Assembly: GCA_036936605.1 (NCBI GenBank)
Contig: JAUPFV010000002.1
Coordinates: 216,931,046 to 216,995,045 of the forward strand
Source of the DNA: Limnanthes douglasii subsp. nivea
Lineage: Eukaryota > Streptophyta > Magnoliopsida > Brassicales > Limnanthaceae
Length of the DNA: 64,000 bases
Reading direction: 5' to 3'
Shown: piece by piece, positions 1 through 11,110 of the stretch
Numbering within the stretch: the first letter of the stretch is position 1
Layout: the number at the start of each line of letters is the position of its first letter
Program-made: the position numbers and the translations under genes
The notes under the pieces: generated by a model
What the model was told of the DNA's origin: nothing
The model's input: only the letters and a program-made list of their open reading frames with translations
Databases searched by the model: none

Positions 1-1640
1 CGAGTAACAACCCGAGACAGGATGAAAGTGATCAATCTTCAAAGGCCCACATAAGTTCAACAAAATAACATAAGGCTAAACAATTCATGAACACATCAGA
101 TTCTGTTGAAAAGTAAGCCACAGGGTCTGATTCAGATAATTCTTTTTTTTCTTCCAGTAATTACCACGACCGTTAAAAGAAGAAAGAAAGGCTAACCAAG
201 AAACATTCTAAGAAGGGGAATATGAAAGGCAAAGAGAAAAATAAAAAAAACCCAAGGGAAATTAAAATGATCAACATACCATGAAATTGATCATCTGTTA
301 AGTGATCAGTTAGTTATCCAATCTGAACCAAGTATCTTTGCCATTCCTGCTAAAGACCATATGTTCAGCCGTAGCTATAACTGAAAACAGTCACCTTTGT
401 CTTCAAAGATTCTCTCTGGACGTTTTTCCAGGCGGTTTAATAGTTTTATAATCGAAAAATACGATGGTAGTAAAGACCTTGATAATCACCTTGAGCAGTT
501 CAAAAATTTCATGATGAAGTTAGATGATGATGATAAGCTGTTATGCTAGGCTTTCTTGCAAAATTTTAAAGGGAGTACTTCAAATTGGTATAATAGTTTA
601 CCACATTGGTCTATTAAAAGCTTCAATGTGTTTTGGATGGATTTCAGGAGGCAATTTATGGGAAGTAAAGAGCTTAAATGGAATGCTGACACTATAATTG
701 ACTTTGCACAAGAACCGAGTGAAACCTTAAAAGACTACATCATCAGTTTTGTAAATAGAAAGAATGGATTAGGTGATTGTTTTGAGCAAGTAGCCGTTGC
801 CTCATTAAGGCAGGGTTTAATGCCTGGTGAGTTGGCTGATTCGGTAATTCAGAAAAAAACAATGACGTGGGAGGATTATTGAATCAGGTCGGAAAGCAAA
901 TCACAGTGTAAGAAACCAAATTTTTTAGAATACCGTGCCAGTTCCAACAACTTCAATTCCTCAAGCTAGTACTCAATCCCAGGCCACAGTCAATTAATGA
1001 TCTAAATACTCCCGATAAGGTTCATATCGGCCTAGACAAAATCAATCAAATAAGGGCCAACCGTCTAGAAGAAGAATGAGTGAGTGGGTCCAACCCCGAA
1101 TGGTTTGCTGAATTAAATGAGAATGTGTCCAGCATTTATAACATAACTAAGAATGTTGTGCATTTCCGAAGATCAACACAAATTTAATCTCGAAGGGAAA
1201 ACTGGAATACTCGTATCTATAAATATCATAACGACGTGGGTCATGATACTCAATATTGCATTGCCCTGAAACAAGAAGTACAAACTTTTATTGAAATAGG
1301 AAAGTTGTTTGCTTTTATTAAAAACAAGGAGGCAACATGCAAGTTAACATTCATTGCCACCCTAGTGCAAACAACAACACCAACAACATCACTAAATGTT
1401 CCCGGGTAGAGTATGAGGGAATCTTGACAAGAATACGCTACGATGATTGTTGAGAGATTTGATGTAAATCTGTAGTATTTAGAACCTGATCCAGATTGGA
1501 ACCAAGTTGGGGTGATAGTATACTTCCTTGAATATTTAAATTTTTTTGGGGGAGATACCATGACTGCATCCTCAAGTTGCTCATGAAAAAGATATGTAGA
1601 CAACCTCACTACTCAGTTAGAATGGAAAATGTCTACACAT
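1..1640 (+). pseudogene. Element A gag (broken)
   Basis: This is the retrotransposon capsid/nucleocapsid polyprotein. The first 300 bases are a wreck of a Ser/Lys-rich N-terminal region matching that of element B. The capsid-like core lies at about 460-890, with a clear open stretch at 556-882 (GSTSNWYNSLPHWSIKSFNV, then DCFEQVAVASLRQGLMPGEL). A zinc-knuckle-like CxYHxxxGHxTxxC region follows at about 1215-1265 (YHNDVGHDT), with its first Cys replaced by Tyr. Many stops and frame changes separate these parts, so no gag protein can be made. The family assignment rests on collinear similarity to the better preserved gag genes of elements B and C in this window. Confidence 0.8.
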
Positions 1641-2200
1641 CTTTATCATGGACGGAATCCATTCATTGTCTTTGATGAAGGTAACCTGAGAAATATTACA
1701 GGCCCAAATGAAGATGATGTGGTAATATGAGCATCCATTGAGGGCAATGACATACGTCGAATCCTGATTGTTACAGAGAAATCGACAAATATTCTATTTC
1801 TATCAACCTACAAGCAAATTAAGAATCTCTTAATCATCCAACGTTCGAATAAGAGCATTGTAGGATTTACTGGTAATTCAGCAGATGTGAATAGGGAGTT
1901 TGAATGAGAGGTCTTATTAGGAAAAAGTTCATATAAGAAGTTAGTAAGAGTTCTATTTGTAGTAGTTGATTAATCAATGTTTTACAATATATATTTGGTA
2001 GGTCTTGGCTATCTAGGATTCATACAGTAGCATCTTCAGTCCACCAATGTTTAAAATATGTTGTGGAAGGCCTAGTAGACGTCGTTCGAAGTAGTTAAAA
2101 GATAGCCCGGAAATGTTATGTCACTGCTCTTGCTCCAAATTCGTTAGAATTAGTGAAGGTTGACGAAGAATAGTAATCACTGAAGCCTTCTGCCAATACA
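1641..2200 (+). pseudogene. Element A aspartic protease (broken)
   Basis: This is a retropepsin-type domain that would process the polyprotein. Similarity to the protease of element B is readable through stops: GPNEDDV, then NDIRRIL, then STNILFLSTYKQI, then a stretch ending near RSWLSR in B. The catalytic DTGSS of B is replaced by VTEKS at about 1768-1782, so the active-site Asp is gone. At least five in-frame stops are visible. It sits in the expected position between gag and reverse transcriptase. Confidence 0.75.
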
Positions 2201-2239
2201 AATGAGATAGTTGATCCAAGGGAGGCTCATAATGCAGTA

Positions 2240-3130
2240 ATCCTAGTTAAAGAAGTTGAAATTCATCGTTTGACAGAAGGTAAAAGTGTCAGGGTCGGAG
2301 CTAAATTACCATTAAAGCTAAATAAAAAATTATTGTCCTTTTTATCTAATAATCTGCATGTATTTGTGTGGTGTAACGAGGATGTAACTGGAGTGCCAAC
2401 CAACATGATTAATCACAAGTTATCTGTTCGATCCGATGTTGGGCCACTAGTACAAAAAAGAAGAGTTTTTTCCATAGAAAAATCTAAAGCGATAGTTTAA
2501 GAACTAGATCGGTTAACCAACTTGGGACATATTAAAGAATCTCAATACCCTCTTTGGACAACTAAACTAGTCCTAGTTAAGAAGAAAAAATAGAAAATGG
2601 CGTATGCGTATTAACTTCAAAGATCTCAATAGAGCTTGCCCCAAGGATCCACTTCCAGTAACTTGTATAGATCAACTAGTAGATTCTACACCAGAGAACA
2701 AGTTGTTGTCGTTTATGGATGTCTTTCTGGGTATAATCAGATACAGATGGATCCCAATGATCAATATCACACGACTTTTATCACCGATAAGGGGCTTCAT
2801 TGTTATAGGATAATGCCTTTTGGGCTGAAGAATGTTAGAGCCACCTTTCAATGACTAGTAAATAAAGCATTTGCTATTTAGATCAGAAGAAATATAGAAG
2901 TATATATCGATAATACAATGATTAAAAGACTTAAGGAGGAAGATCACATATCCGACCTCCAACAAACTTTTTCTAACTAAGAAGGCATCAGTTTGAAATT
3001 AAATCATGAGAAATATACCTTTGAGGTTCAATCGGTAAAGTTTTTGGTTATATTATAATTGAGAAAGAGATTCAGGATGACCAAGATCCGTTAAATGCTT
3101 TGTTGGCCATTGATCCACCTTGGAATACTA
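2240..3130 (+). pseudogene. Element A reverse transcriptase (broken)
   Basis: This is the RNA-dependent DNA polymerase core. An open piece at 2270-2500 corresponds to the region before the fingers (LHVFVWCNEDVTGVPTNMI). Fingers and palm follow with DLNRACPKD and VTCIDQLVDST, then MPFGLKNV. The catalytic YIDD box reads YIDN at about 2908-2920, which would inactivate the enzyme. Two frames alternate between 2604 and 2854, which shows frameshifts. Collinear with the uninterrupted RT of element B. Confidence 0.85.
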
Positions 3131-3219
3131 AATAAATTCAAATAATAATTGGAAGATTGGCAGCATTAAACTAATTTATTTTAAGATCGTCAGACAAATG
3201 TGCTCAGTTTTTCTAAGTC

Positions 3220-3720
3220 TTAAGAAATGCAAAAGACTTTAACTGGTATCCTAATTATGATCAAGCTTTCCTTGAAATCAAGAGACACTTATCCTCACCC
3301 AAAAAGTTATTCAAACTTGTTGATGGGGAAAGACTTTACATGTATCTAGAAGTATCGGAGTATGCTGTAAGTGTTGTATTGGTGCAAGAAGTTGATAATT
3401 ACCCCTTCCATGTTTATTATACAAGAAAGAGTTTGTTGGAAGCTGAAAAATATACTTAAAATTGGAAAAATTAGCCTTAGAATTGGTGATAGAAGCTGGA
3501 AAAATGAGACTTTACTTTCAAGCACATTCTACCACAGTTCGAACTTCTTTTCCATTGAAAAATGTGCTACAAAAGGTTGATATATCAGAAAGAATAACTA
3601 AGTGGTCGATTAAGATAGAGGATTATGATATTGACTTTGCATCCTCGACTGCAATCAAATCTCAAGTTATGACTGACATTTTAGTGGAATTTCACTCCAA
3701 GACGCCTCGCGAAGAAGCTC
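3220..3720 (+). pseudogene. Element A first RNase H (broken)
   Basis: This is the RT-linked ribonuclease H that degrades the RNA strand of the RNA:DNA hybrid. The readable part (3371-3720) includes KLALELVIEAGKMRLYFQAH and ITKWSIKIEDYDIDFAS, matching the B element line by line. The region before it matches the RT-RNase H connection. Stops interrupt it at several points. The sequence continues without a gap into the second RNase H. Confidence 0.75.
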
Positions 3721-3734
3721 AAATCAGTAAATGT

Positions 3735-4130
3735 AAGAAGGAATGGGTGATCCGTACTGATGGTGGATCTAGTACAATGGGATATGGAGCTAGAGTTTTC
3801 ATAATCTATTCCTATGGTGATTCGATGTATCAAGCTATATGTTGTGACTTTAGATTATCCAACAATGAACCATAATATGAAGCAACAATAGATGGATTAA
3901 AGTTAGCTCAGATATGCGGTGCCAATAGAGTCCGATTGATAAGTGATTCCCAGCTAATCATTCATCAAGCGCTGGGGCAATCTGAAACTAGGAAAGATAA
4001 CTTGATAAGACATCTAGAAGTGTTATGAGAGATCTCAGTTGGGTTTAAATGCGTTGAATATGAACATATTCCAAGGTCGGAAATTTTTATGGCCAATTCC
4101 TTATCAACCTTAGCTTACTCCGAAGTATAT
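3735..4130 (+). pseudogene. Element A second RNase H (Tat-type, broken)
   Basis: An additional RNase H domain follows the first one. The start is well kept: WVIRTDGGSSTMGYGARV, with the catalytic D of the RTDGGSS motif. NNEP then aligns with NNESEYE in B, and RLISDSQLIIHQALGQSE with the third catalytic region. A stop at 3873 falls just where the second catalytic acid should be. A second RNase H downstream of the RT-linked one is known for Tat-lineage elements and is the main reason for that assignment. Confidence 0.8.
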
Positions 4131-4179
4131 CATTGGATCCTTATGCAAGAGTGTCCTTCTATAGCCACAACCCCTAAAA

Positions 4180-5462
4180 TGAAGGGTGAAGTGGGAGAAA
4201 GTCTAGATGTATTAGACACACCTTTTAAATACTAGAGATTCGATATTCAAGAGTTTATCATTAATGGATTTTTACCTCGAGACAAGGTTTTGACTAAAAA
4301 GATAAAGTATAAAGCTCATGGATTTCTAGTTTTAAAGGGAGGTCTTTATAAAATATCTTTCAGCAGACCTTTGCTGCATTGCCTCGGATCCAATGAGTCT
4401 TAAAATGTTATGTCAGTACTACATGATGGAGAAGGGTCACCACATTGTGGCTACAAAGTTTTAACTAGAAGGGTATTGTTACCAGGATATTATTGGCCTA
4501 CCATTATGGCAGATGCTAAAGACTTGGTGAATAAATGTAAGCTTTGTCAAAGGTATGGAAACGTGATCCATGTACCAGCAGTCCCTGTGGAATATGTGTC
4601 CGAACCAATACCATATGGTAGATGAGGACTTGATTTAGTTGAACCACTTCCGAAGGCTTTTGGGGGCTGTCGTACCATAATTGTGCAAATATATTATTTC
4701 TCCAAGTGGGTAGAAGCTGCACCTTTATCTGAAACAATATCTAAATTGGTGATAAAGTTTATTTTCTCCAACATATGCTGTAGATTTGGCATTCCCAAGT
4801 GCATCGCTACAGATAATGGTCCTTAGTTTGACAACAATGAAATATATGTGTTTTGTACATCAAGAGGAATTCTACATTGTTTTTCTTATCCTTTTCATCC
4901 TCAAGCGAATGAACAAGTTAAAGTGGCAAATCAAACAATTTTAACGGGTTTGAAAAAGAATTTGGAGGGAGCAACTAGAAAATGGCCAAGTTACTTACAA
5001 GAAGTACTACGAGCATAACCACTCCTCATACAGCTACTCAGGAGTGTCTATTCGTTCTAGTTTATGTAATTGATGCGATTACACCTATATAAGCTACTCT
5101 TCCTTCTTTCAGAGTTGAAAATTATTCTGAAGAGAATAATGAGATGGTTGTGAGGGCTAAGTTGGACTTAATTGAAGAAAGAAAAGCTAAAGCTCATCTA
5201 AGGACTGTGCATTACCGAGGCTTAATAAGGAGTAGGTTTGCCTCTAAAGTAAGAAAAAGAGAATCCAAGTTAGGGATAAAGTATGAAGAAATTTGTTTTA
5301 CACACTAAGGATAATATATTCGTAAAACTAGCTCCAAACTAGGAAGGACCATATATCGTATATGAAAGAGCCAAGCAAGGAACATACAAGCTTGTAGACA
5401 AAGAAGGCAGTATTTTGAAGCACCCTTGGCATGTTAAACATCTCAGGTTATACTTAGAGTAA
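4180..5462 (+). pseudogene. Element A integrase (broken)
   Basis: This enzyme would insert the DNA copy into the genome. The HHCC zinc-binding end reads HDGEGSPHCGYK, then CKLCQRYGN (about 4425-4560). The core has GLDLVEPLP and ATDNGP at about 4630 and 4808, the first two catalytic acids. The third acid should be Glu in GQVEV, but the sequence reads EQVKV near 4912-4925, so Glu is replaced by Lys. The C-terminal end LRLYLE and the stop at 5460-5462 are at the same place as in B and C. Many stops lie in the second half. Confidence 0.85.
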
Positions 5463-5545
5463 ATTCATCTTGTAAATATTTAGTTTGTTTTACCTCTATG
5501 TAAATATCTGGGGGCATAATCTTTCATGTCCCGGTAGCGTGGAGA

Positions 5546-5563
5546 GGTCTTAACGAGGTGTCC
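5546..5563 (+). promoter_or_regulatory. Conserved post-integrase motif (ggtcttaacgaggtgtcc)
   Basis: This short motif lies about 85 bases after the integrase stop. Near-identical motifs sit 82-99 bases after the integrase stop of elements B and C, and one is in element F. Similar TTTTAACGAGG motifs are common in plant LTR retrotransposons near the 3' end. Its role is not known to me. Confidence 0.5.
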
Positions 5564-5632
5564 GAATCTTAATCAATATATCTATTTTTCTTTAAAAAAA
5601 TAATAATAAGAAAAGTGTCTTGATTAACACCG

Positions 5633-5937
5633 AATGGATTAAACACCTATTAAAAATTTATTGCCTTTAAATGGATTACTTTGAATGACTGAGAAGGATT
5701 AAACACATATTAAAAATTTATTGCCTTCGAATTGTTTGCATTTGAATGAGTCAAATGGATTAAACACATATTAAAAATTTATTGCCTTCGAATTGTTTGC
5801 ATTTGAATGAGTCAAATGGATTAAACACCTATTAAACATTTATTTCCTTGAAATGGATTACCTTTGAATGACTCGAATGGATTAAACACCTATTCAACAT
5901 TTATTTCCTTTAAATTAAATTCTTTTGAATGGCTTGT
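5633..5937 (+). repeat. Tandem repeat, five units of about 61 bp
   Basis: Units begin near 5633, 5693, 5754, 5815 and 5876, each starting around aatggattaaacac and containing attaaaaatttattgcctt. Units 2 and 3 are almost identical and the outer ones diverge. The array fills the gap between the convergent integrase and antisense genes. Tandem arrays in this position are a known habit of Tat-lineage elements. Confidence 0.9.
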
Positions 5938-6169
5938 TTAGAGTTATTTATCAAATAAATACGATCTACATGGAAAAATTTCTTGTATACAACAAGGACT
6001 TACGTAAAGAAAGTTACTAAGAAATCTAAAATACAGCAAAATGCCTTGCATACTCCAAGTACTTTGGTTAAAAAAACAAACACAATAAAAATCGTTAACC
6101 TCATGGCTCCTTCCCTTTGGTTTTATTTTCAACCTTGCATTCCTCTTTCCCTTCTTCTTATTGATTTTT

Positions 6170-8948
6170 ATCATGATCTGAATCTTCCGTAGCCTCATCA
6201 TCTGATTCGTATTAATCCGAAGAAATAACTAGTTTATCACCTTGTGCTATAGTGTGAAAAAGGGATTTCCTCATATGGTACATACCTCTACAACTTCCCA
6301 AGAGGCCACGTGGGAAAGGTTTCATGGAACAGTAGTACCATATCCAATTTAATGGATTCTTCCCGTTGCTCCATAGACTTGAATACAATATCAACATATA
6401 CATTTAGAGCATCGTCTATATCATTTGCAGTGTTTTCATTAAGATTGGTGATCTCATCTTCTTTCTTCTTTTGAAGATATTCTATATTTTCATTCTCATC
6501 GGATAAGGTTTGAAAACTAACTTTATCCTTAACCTGATGTTGTTTTGAAGAGGCGATCTCTTGTCGCAAATCACAAAATTGAGCTGCAACTAATCGTGAC
6601 CGGATTTGGATTGAACCAGCTTATCCTTAAGGGTTTTCACTTTCTTGTTCATATTTTCTACCTTTCATTTCTCCTCTTCGATGATTTTCTGTAAATTTTG
6701 GTTTTCATTACGAAGGGTGGTGATATCCTTGACTTGAGACCTAACCCGCCTCTCCATGCCAACTATTGGCCTTCTGTAGCCTAAAACTGCATATCTCAGT
6801 TCATCATTCTCCTTTGACACTTCAAATGACTCCCCATCGTGTGCTACAACGCTGGAAATGGTAGTGGTTTGAGGGAAAATTTATCAAAATATTCAAAATT
6901 GAAGTTTCCCAAGTTTCCTATGCCATCTACCTGATCAAAACCTTCAAAAAAATGTCTTTCAGCAGTAGGAAATATAGAGAAAGACGGATCAACGAACTCT
7001 TCTTCTTGATGAGAACTTCACTAGGAGTAATGGTAGGATGTACTTCAGATTGGAGTATGATCCCCGAACCAATAACAACTTTTCTTCTTCTTTGCTCCCC
7101 TTTTATCTTCACATTCTTTAGTCTTTTTCTGCCCCTTCTTATTCTTGAGCATCAGAGATTTTGAGGGATTTTAAATCTCTCTTACAGTAACTGCCACAAC
7201 TTCCAATAAAGCTGCATTTATTTCATCTAGAGGCCCTATGCTTCCCAGCTCGCGAATGACTTGAGATGGTACCTCCTTCTTTTTCTCATTTTCTTCATTC
7301 TTCTTCTTCTTCTTCTTCTTCATTTTCTTGATCTTATCAAGATGATTTAGAGCCCTATTTCTAGATTGTAGGAAATGCTTGCTATCAGCTTCCTCAATCC
7401 TCTTAAGAATATCAGAAGATTGTGGAGGGGTAGTGAACTATTCTCACGAGAGCTCACGGGTCAGATTAGTTCTCCATAGGTGAGTTCTCACCATATTTCA
7501 TGCAGTGAAAAAGTTATGAAATCCATTCGACCATTTTCCGGCTGCCCATTGATGCAGTCTGGTGAAAATTACTTTCCCATATTTAAGGTGTTGTGAAAAT
7601 AGCTTTGAAAACACTATAATAATAAATCCGATATAAGAATCAATATAAAAACATAAAAAAAGAAATGTTTTAACAGAAAAATACTTACATGAAGACTTCT
7701 AGTATCTTGTGAGCATACTCGGATTTCCCTTCGAGGTAATTTTTCTTCCATTCTCCTAGACACCACTAATGAAGAGAAATTGGGGTTCTCCAAGGTTTAT
7801 CAGCTTCTAGTAAATCATTGACTACTTTACAGTCATTTCCTATGTTAAAAAAGTAAAAGGGAATGTTACCGTTTCGACCCAAACTAACCAAAACGGAAAA
7901 TTGATCCATGGGTATTGGAATCTCGATAGCCTTGAAGCGATACTATTGGCCAAAAGTGTAAACCAAATGTTAGGGGCTTAGTTGAGTCATGCATAATTTC
8001 ACTAAGTGAAAATATCTCTCAATTTCTGGGACTAGAGGAAACCTAAGACCCCAATGGAGCACTTTGAGTTACACCACCAACTCTCCTCATTTGCAGTTCA
8101 TCAGAGTCTCTTCAGGGATTGGAATTCTGATTTTGATTGATTCGCGAAACCCCAACTTGCTCTGAATTTTACCCAAATTAGTTGCGTCAGTGTACACGTA
8201 AGATATTATTTGTAAAACCAACAAATATTTGACTTTGACCTTAGTAAAGTTGGGTCCAAATCACCCAATCAGACCTTTGGCAAGTGGTTCGGATTCTATC
8301 TGAGGGGTTTTCTTTTATTTCTCTCGAGCTTCTCTTCGAGTGTCTTCAATAAAACCCGATGTCTCCAATGGCATATCTTCACCACTGACATCAATCTTCT
8401 ATTCCATCATGTATGGTTCCAGTTCTGTTGTATCACCGACTTGGTTACCAGAGTTATCTTCCTTAATATCAGGAAGCTCAATAGAGAAAACTGCTGCAAG
8501 AGTAGTAGTGGTTCCTCTCTCAATTATTTTTTGCTGAGAGAGATGGCTAGTATCAGTGGAAAACTTGGATGATTTCTCATTTTCTTTCTCTGATATAGAA
8601 GGCTTGTTTTTAACCTTGAAGAGTTTGGTAGGCCTACAATGACTATTTTCTCCAATGTCCGACCCCATAACAATGAAAGTGGATAAAGGTTTACGATTTC
8701 TAATGATTTTTGCTGATGGAATCTGAGTTGACTGAGCATATCTGTTAGGGATTGTAGGAGATTGTGTAAGAGGGTTGATTTTAGAAACATAAGGTTTTTT
8801 AACATAGAAAAACTTATGTCTGGTTCTGGAATTTGAATAACCAGCGAAGCAAGTAATCCGGCAGCAATTCCGGAGTGCCTTTTTTCTTCCTCCAACTCGT
8901 CCAAGTTGAGCGAAACTCCTCTAATAGTGGAGTACTTGCAGTAAACAT
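6170..8948 (-). pseudogene. Element A antisense gene, Transposase_28-like (broken)
   Basis: This gene is convergent to gag-pol and homologous to the antisense genes of B and C. The start chosen is the ATG at 8948-8946 (MFTAS, like MFIAR in B), about 130 bases after a TATA box. A frameshift follows, then SLNLDELEEEKR and IAAGLL. The central domain (about 8330-7770) matches B through several stops (YLTCTLTQL, IWFTLLANSIASRLS). An intron follows at 7688-7614. After it come HQWAAGKWSNGFHNFF, a lysine run coded by the CTT array near 7300, a coiled-coil region and the C-terminal DMVLLFHETFP (about 6340). The central domain resembles the family named putative gypsy-type transposon (Transposase_28). 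Its function is unknown. Confidence 0.75.
7614..7688 (-). other. Intron of element A antisense gene
   Basis: The minus strand reads GTAAGTATTTTTC at the donor and ends TATTATTATAG, 75 bases in all. Its position in the protein matches the introns of B (23108-23200) and C (51835-51942), just before the conserved Trp-Ala-x-x-x-Trp segment. The exon sequence after it resumes the similarity to B. Confidence 0.7.
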
Positions 8949-9073
8949 ATAAAATTTAAGAGAATCGAGAAGAGCGAAAAAGAAATTTGGGTGAAAGTTG
9001 GAGCTCTTTATCTATCAAGGATTATGAAAATCAATATGTTTCTCACTCTAAAAATGAAAACAGTAGAAGTTAC

Positions 9074-9240
9074 CCTTATATATGAGTAAAGAAGACGCAC
9101 TTATATGTTTTACTAGGGAAGAGAAACTAATGATAATAATTACGAAAGGCTATTAAATATAGCCGTTTGTTTCATTTTTTAGTAATAGAGGCAATTTCCA
9201 AGAAAGAAACCGTTCGGTTTCCCAATGACTACGTGACATG
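9074..9240 (-). promoter_or_regulatory. Promoter region of element A antisense gene
   Basis: The minus strand has a TATA box (CATATATAAGGG, 9085-9074) about 130 bases before the start codon at 8948. Further upstream is CATGTCACGTAG (9240-9229), with the ACGT core bound by plant bZIP factors. The equivalent regions in B and C carry the same two features. That bZIP proteins bind here is inference. Confidence 0.5.
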
Positions 9241-9531
9241 TGCCATGGGGAAACTAAAATTTTAAAGTTGTGACCTTTCAGTATAAAGGGATTTAATAAC
9301 CCACTTCAGATGCAATTCAGATATCTTTTACCATATTAGCTCTTTAGAAATACTTCGGAAAGAGGTAAGGGAGCTAGATGATAAGATCAGATTTTTCTGG
9401 ATGTCCATTACAATAATGTGTTTTGGATTTTATCTAGAGGGGTAATTCTAACCCGATAGCCAAAACTTGATCAATAAGCAGTAAATTATCTTGTAAGATT
9501 GATGACTCAGCTATGTGCCTAGTACATCAAA

Positions 9532-9550
9532 TTATGGGTTTGGGGGCTCA
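9532..9550 (+). promoter_or_regulatory. Polypurine tract before the A/E LTR
   Basis: The sequence ttatgggtttgggggctca ends immediately before the TG that opens the LTR. It resembles the tracts of B and C (GGGGCTAC and GGGGGGCTAC before TGAT). It would prime plus-strand DNA synthesis of element A. Confidence 0.75.
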
Positions 9551-9797
9551 TGAAATTGACTCGAATAGAAAGTCTGACCAGAATGGCCCATGGATCTCAA
9601 AGAGTATAAATAACTCAACCAGCAACACTAAATGAGTTAGTGTTTTTCCAAAATATTAAATACAAGCAAACACATTCTTTCTCTCACTACTCTCTACCAA
9701 AAAATTAATACCCAATAAACTAAAGAATTTCCATATTTACCCCTAAATTATATTTCATCGACTACAAACATCAATTTAGATATTTAATGATCCATCA
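9551..9797 (+). repeat. LTR shared by elements A and E
   Basis: This 247-bp segment begins TGAAATTG and ends CCATCA. On its left is the polypurine tract and 3' region of A, and on its right a PBS and the gag of E. A TATA-like gtataaataac lies at 9604-9614, with CT-rich sequence downstream, as expected of an LTR promoter. No second copy was found in the window. It therefore serves as 3' LTR of one element and 5' LTR of the other. Confidence 0.7.
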
Positions 9798-9798
9798 T

Positions 9799-9816
9799 TG
9801 GTGACCATAGTGGAAG
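9799..9816 (+). promoter_or_regulatory. Primer binding site of element E
   Basis: TGGTGACCATAGTGGAAG starts one base after the LTR. The PBS of element C reads TGGCGCCATTAGTGGGAAG, also one base after its LTR, so the two align over their whole length. Minus-strand synthesis would be primed here by a tRNA. Confidence 0.65.
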
Positions 9817-11110
9817 ACATCTCGCATCCAGAACTTGTTTCCAAAATCTATTAGAAAACCTTGAGTATGTTTGATAATTAGTTAGTAGAGATGAACACCT
9901 ATATGGAAGAGGAATATACAATCAAGGAATAGAGTTTGGTGATCAGAGCCGTGTCTAAGGAGTAATGTTTCGAGCAAGACTACAACGATCAATTCGTTTG
10001 AAGAGCAGCTCGAGCAATCTTCTCTGAGAGCATCGGGTAAATAACTATTTGAAGATATTGCCAAGTTGAATGATGAGAAATACGTAGTAGTGGTCGCTAA
10101 GAGGGTCCGATATGAGACAAAAAAAGGAAAAGTCTTCTAAGGAAAACGAAGCAAAGTATGGTCATCGGTTGGACGATAAACATGACGAAGAAAGACATCG
10201 AGGCCATAATTAGAGATAATCCCCTTTGTTTGTTGAAATTTTATCAGGACACATGCAGAAAGGTTTCAATATCTCCATGTTCGAGAAATTCAATGGAACC
10301 CAAGTTTTAAATAACCATATAAAAAAATTCAAAGAATATATGATAAATTTTGGTGAAGATGACAAGCTACTGTGTCGGGATTTATCTCAAACATTCAAAG
10401 ATGGCGATTCAAAATGGTACAATTGTTAAGGTTATATAAATGTTTTGATATGTTATGGATCCTATTTAGATATCATTGTGTGGGAAGTAAAAAGTTACAA
10501 GAAAGCAGAGACACAATCATTAATTGCTAACAAAAATTTGATGAGAGCCTGATGGAGTATATGAGGCGCTTTCTTAAAACAAAAACCGACCTGGACGGTT
10601 ATGCGGAGTTGGTTTCTTGTACGGCATATATGATGGGACTCCTACCCGAAACTTTAAAGGATAATGTTGCTAGAAATAGGAAATGACATTCGGTTCTTTG
10701 CTAATGCAAGTAAAAAAATGAATACTCTTGGAAGAAACTCAAGTATCGAATTTTGGTTCTATGTCCCAACGAGGGAAAAGTTTGCAATCTCCGATGGTGA
10801 TCTACCAACAACCTCCAACCCAAATTTCTTAGAAAACCGATCCAAACTTTTCACCATTCGACCACATTCTGACATAGAGTTACAAATCAAGTGCAGTCGA
10901 GACCTATGGCAATTCAACATGTTGTAAATGTCTAATAGACATCAATATTAATGTTGAATAAGTGGGTCTAACCCACCTATTTCACTGAATTGACTGAGTG
11001 TGTGGCTACAATATTTGACAAATTTTGAAATCATATACAGTTCTGTAATCCTTTCCAATCCAAACCACGAGGGAGGGTAGAAGAAACAAATGTTCTTCTC
11101 TAATTTAGAC
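9817..11110 (+). pseudogene. Element E gag (broken), Tat lineage, close to element C
   Basis: Capsid polyprotein remnant following the PBS. An open stretch at 10226-10429 reads SGHMQKGFNISMFEKFNGTQ, then FKEYMINFGEDDKLLCRD, closer to element C than to B or A. Later pieces are LKTKTDLDGY and MMGLLPETLKDNVA (about 10575-10670), then TELTECVATIFD (about 10990), matching C in order. Similarity stops near 11110, just before the zinc-knuckle. No protease, RT or integrase of E is present, so E is a 5' fragment. Confidence 0.75.

Larger units (their letters stand above)
1..9797 (+). mobile_element. Element A: decayed Tat-lineage Ty3/gypsy retrotransposon, 5' end outside window
   Basis: Remnants of gag, protease, reverse transcriptase, RNase H, a second RNase H and integrase follow one another on the plus strand. 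A 61-bp tandem array, a convergent minus-strand gene, a polypurine tract and an LTR come next. The RNase H duplication and the antisense gene between integrase and 3' LTR point to the Tat clade of Ty3/gypsy. Dozens of stops and frameshifts, and losses at the protease, RT and integrase active sites, show it is long dead. It is most like element B, in gag and in the antisense gene. The 5' LTR lies before the window. Whether the LTR at the right end belonged to A, to E, or to a recombinant is open. Confidence 0.85.

Noticed and set aside
7291..7324. (CTT)n microsatellite
   Set aside because: It codes the lysine run of the antisense gene of element A on the minus strand, and Lys-rich stretches sit at the same place in B and C.
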